Part shown: positions 7,070 to 7,694 of the stretch, one piece after another
Position numbering within the stretch: position 1 is the stretch's first letter
Layout: every line of letters starts with the position of its first letter
Source: Methylococcaceae bacterium
GTDB taxonomy: Bacteria > Pseudomonadota > Gammaproteobacteria > Methylococcales > Methylomonadaceae
Assembly (NCBI GenBank): GCA_030699345.1
Contig: JAUYMX010000100.1
Span: 1-7,694, forward strand
Length of the DNA stretch: 7,694 nucleotides
Reading direction: 5' to 3'
The notes under the pieces: model-generated
Database searches by the model: none
Told to the model about the DNA's origin: nothing
Seen by the model: the letters and a program-made list of their open reading frames with translations, nothing else
Translations under genes and position numbers: made by a program

Positions 7070-7528
7070 TTATTCCAACGTCAAAATAAAATCCCACTGT
7101 GCTTTGCTGACCGGCATGATTGACAAACGATTGCCGCGTCTAAGCAAAGCCAAGTCGGCTAGCTCTTCTTTTAGCTTGAGTTCTTTGAGTGTGATGGTGC
7201 GAGACAGGGTTTTGAGGTATTTAACATCCACCATAATCCAGCGCGGATTAGCCGGGTCGCTTTTAGGATCAAAGTGTTTGTCTTCAGGATCGAAGGCAAA
7301 AAAATCAGGGTAGCCTTCTCTCACGATTTCCATAATACCGACTATGCCAGGCTCGTCGCAGTTGGAATGATAGAAAAAAACCAAATCGCCCAGTTTCATA
7401 TCATCCCGCATCATGTTTCTGGCTTGATAATTACGCACGCCATCCCAGTGCTCGGTTTGCTTGGGTTTATTGAGTAAGTCGTGGATGCCGAACGTGTCTG
7501 GTTCGGACTTCATTAGCCAGTAATTCAT
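7070..7528 (-). CDS. Stand-alone EVE-domain (PUA-like) protein
   Basis: This 152-aa protein is a single EVE domain, related to human THYN1. EVE domains belong to the PUA-like fold and are thought to bind modified bases in nucleic acids; the target of the bacterial stand-alone form is not settled. Motifs visible are YWLMKSEP at 3-10, HWDGVRNYQARN at 27-38, GDLVFFYHSN at 47-56, PGIVGI at 60-65, the DPKSDPANPRWIMVDV segment at 87-102, and RGNRLSIMPV at 131-140. ATG 7528 is chosen because family members begin with MNYWLMKSEP-like sequence. The open frame reaches a TTG at 7609, but that extension runs through the 6S RNA gene. No Shine-Dalgarno sequence precedes ATG 7528. The gene starts about 28 bases after the 3' end of ssrS on the same strand, so it may be transcribed from or through ssrS. 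Confidence 0.93.
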   Translation of the reverse strand: MNYWLMKSEPDTFGIHDLLNKPKQTEHWDGVRNYQARNMMRDDMKLGDLVFFYHSNCDEPGIVGIMEIVREGYPDFFAFDPEDKHFDPKSDPANPRWIMVDVKYLKTLSRTITLKELKLKEELADLALLRRGNRLSIMPVSKAQWDFILTLE

Positions 7529-7556
7529 GAGGGATTTTTTGCTATGCGGAGTAGAA

Positions 7557-7694
7557 CGTATCTCCCGCCTGCGCCGTAGTATGCCTTCGTCCTTGAACCG
7601 GCGGTTCAAGTGGGGACATGACCGTTAATCAGGCTTCCCGTACAAGACGGGCATGCGCACCAAAACGGATAACAGCCCCCGGGGGTAATACAGG
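7557..7694 (-). ncRNA. ssrS: 6S RNA, 3' three quarters (5' end cut by window edge)
   Basis: 6S RNA binds the sigma-70 RNA polymerase holoenzyme by mimicking an open promoter and lowers transcription in stationary phase. Read on the minus strand, this segment follows the E. coli molecule from the central bubble to the 3' end. The arm CCGTT (7668-7664) pairs with AACGG (7626-7622), where E. coli has GCGGUU/AACUGC. GGTGCGCATGCC then leads into the apical hairpin ACGGG/CCCGT (7651-7637), a covarying match to E. coli CUCGG/CCGAG. GGGAAGCCT follows. The 3' side hairpin CTTGAACCG/CGGTTCAAG (7592-7610) matches the conserved CCTTGAACC...GGTTCAAGG. The tail GGCGCAGGCGGGAGATA would pair with the off-window 5' end. 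The 3' end at about 7557 is estimated by alignment. About 45 bases of a roughly 180-base RNA are missing, and the product-RNA start site should lie near the edge. No T-run terminator follows. Confidence 0.93.

Noticed and set aside
7592..7616. tRNA-like T-arm (GGTTCAAGT) and a perfect 19-base palindrome, possible tRNA end, operator or transposon inverted repeat
   Set aside because: The flanks do not form a T-stem or acceptor stem, and the whole stretch aligns with the conserved 3' side hairpin of 6S RNA on the minus strand.
7676..7685. CCCCCGGGGG palindrome as a separate regulatory site
   Set aside because: It lies within 6S RNA at the place of the small hairpin in the central bubble region, so it needs no separate explanation.
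1..7694. CRISPR array, insertion sequence, prophage, defence or biosynthetic cluster
   Set aside because: No spaced repeats, transposase or integrase, target duplications or defence gene sets are visible. A lone EVE domain without a McrB or nuclease partner is not evidence of a defence system.

Overview
The window is a chromosomal housekeeping stretch from a gammaproteobacterium. It holds five recognisable protein genes, one unassigned secreted protein, and two truncated structural RNA genes, one at each edge. The protein sequences (GlnE, IlvE, RpiA, IlvA) are of gammaproteobacterial type, and the 6S RNA fragment matches the gammaproteobacterial form. The overall style, including short GTTGGGTT-type hairpins between genes, reminds me of type I methanotrophs (Methylococcales). 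That narrower placement is inference and was not tested by any search.

Layout, left to right. Positions 1 to about 130 (+) are the 3' end of rnpB, the RNase P RNA. An AT-rich gap of about 270 bases follows. glnE (400-3270, +) and ilvE (3300-4223, +) are 29 bases apart and look like an operon, closed by a strong hairpin at 4256-4284. A small secreted four-cysteine protein of unknown function (4302-4715, -) and rpiA (4792-5445, -) read in the opposite direction. ilvA (5538-7064, +) diverges from rpiA across a gap of about 90 bases. A stand-alone EVE-domain gene (7070-7528, -) meets ilvA tail to tail with only 5 bases between stop codons. Immediately upstream of the EVE gene, on the same strand, lies the 3' three quarters of 6S RNA (ssrS, about 7557-7694, -), cut by the window edge.

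How the genes relate. GlnE adenylylates and deadenylylates glutamine synthetase in response to nitrogen status. IlvE and IlvA are the last and first committed enzymes of isoleucine synthesis, and IlvE uses glutamate as amino donor. RpiA interconverts ribose-5-phosphate and ribulose-5-phosphate. The region is therefore mainly nitrogen, amino acid and central carbon metabolism, flanked by two global RNAs (RNase P and 6S).

I found no mobile element, CRISPR array, toxin-antitoxin or defence cluster, and no evidence of a new multi-gene system. The least explained items are the secreted four-cysteine protein, the direct ssrS-EVE linkage, and the repeat-like hairpin after ilvE.
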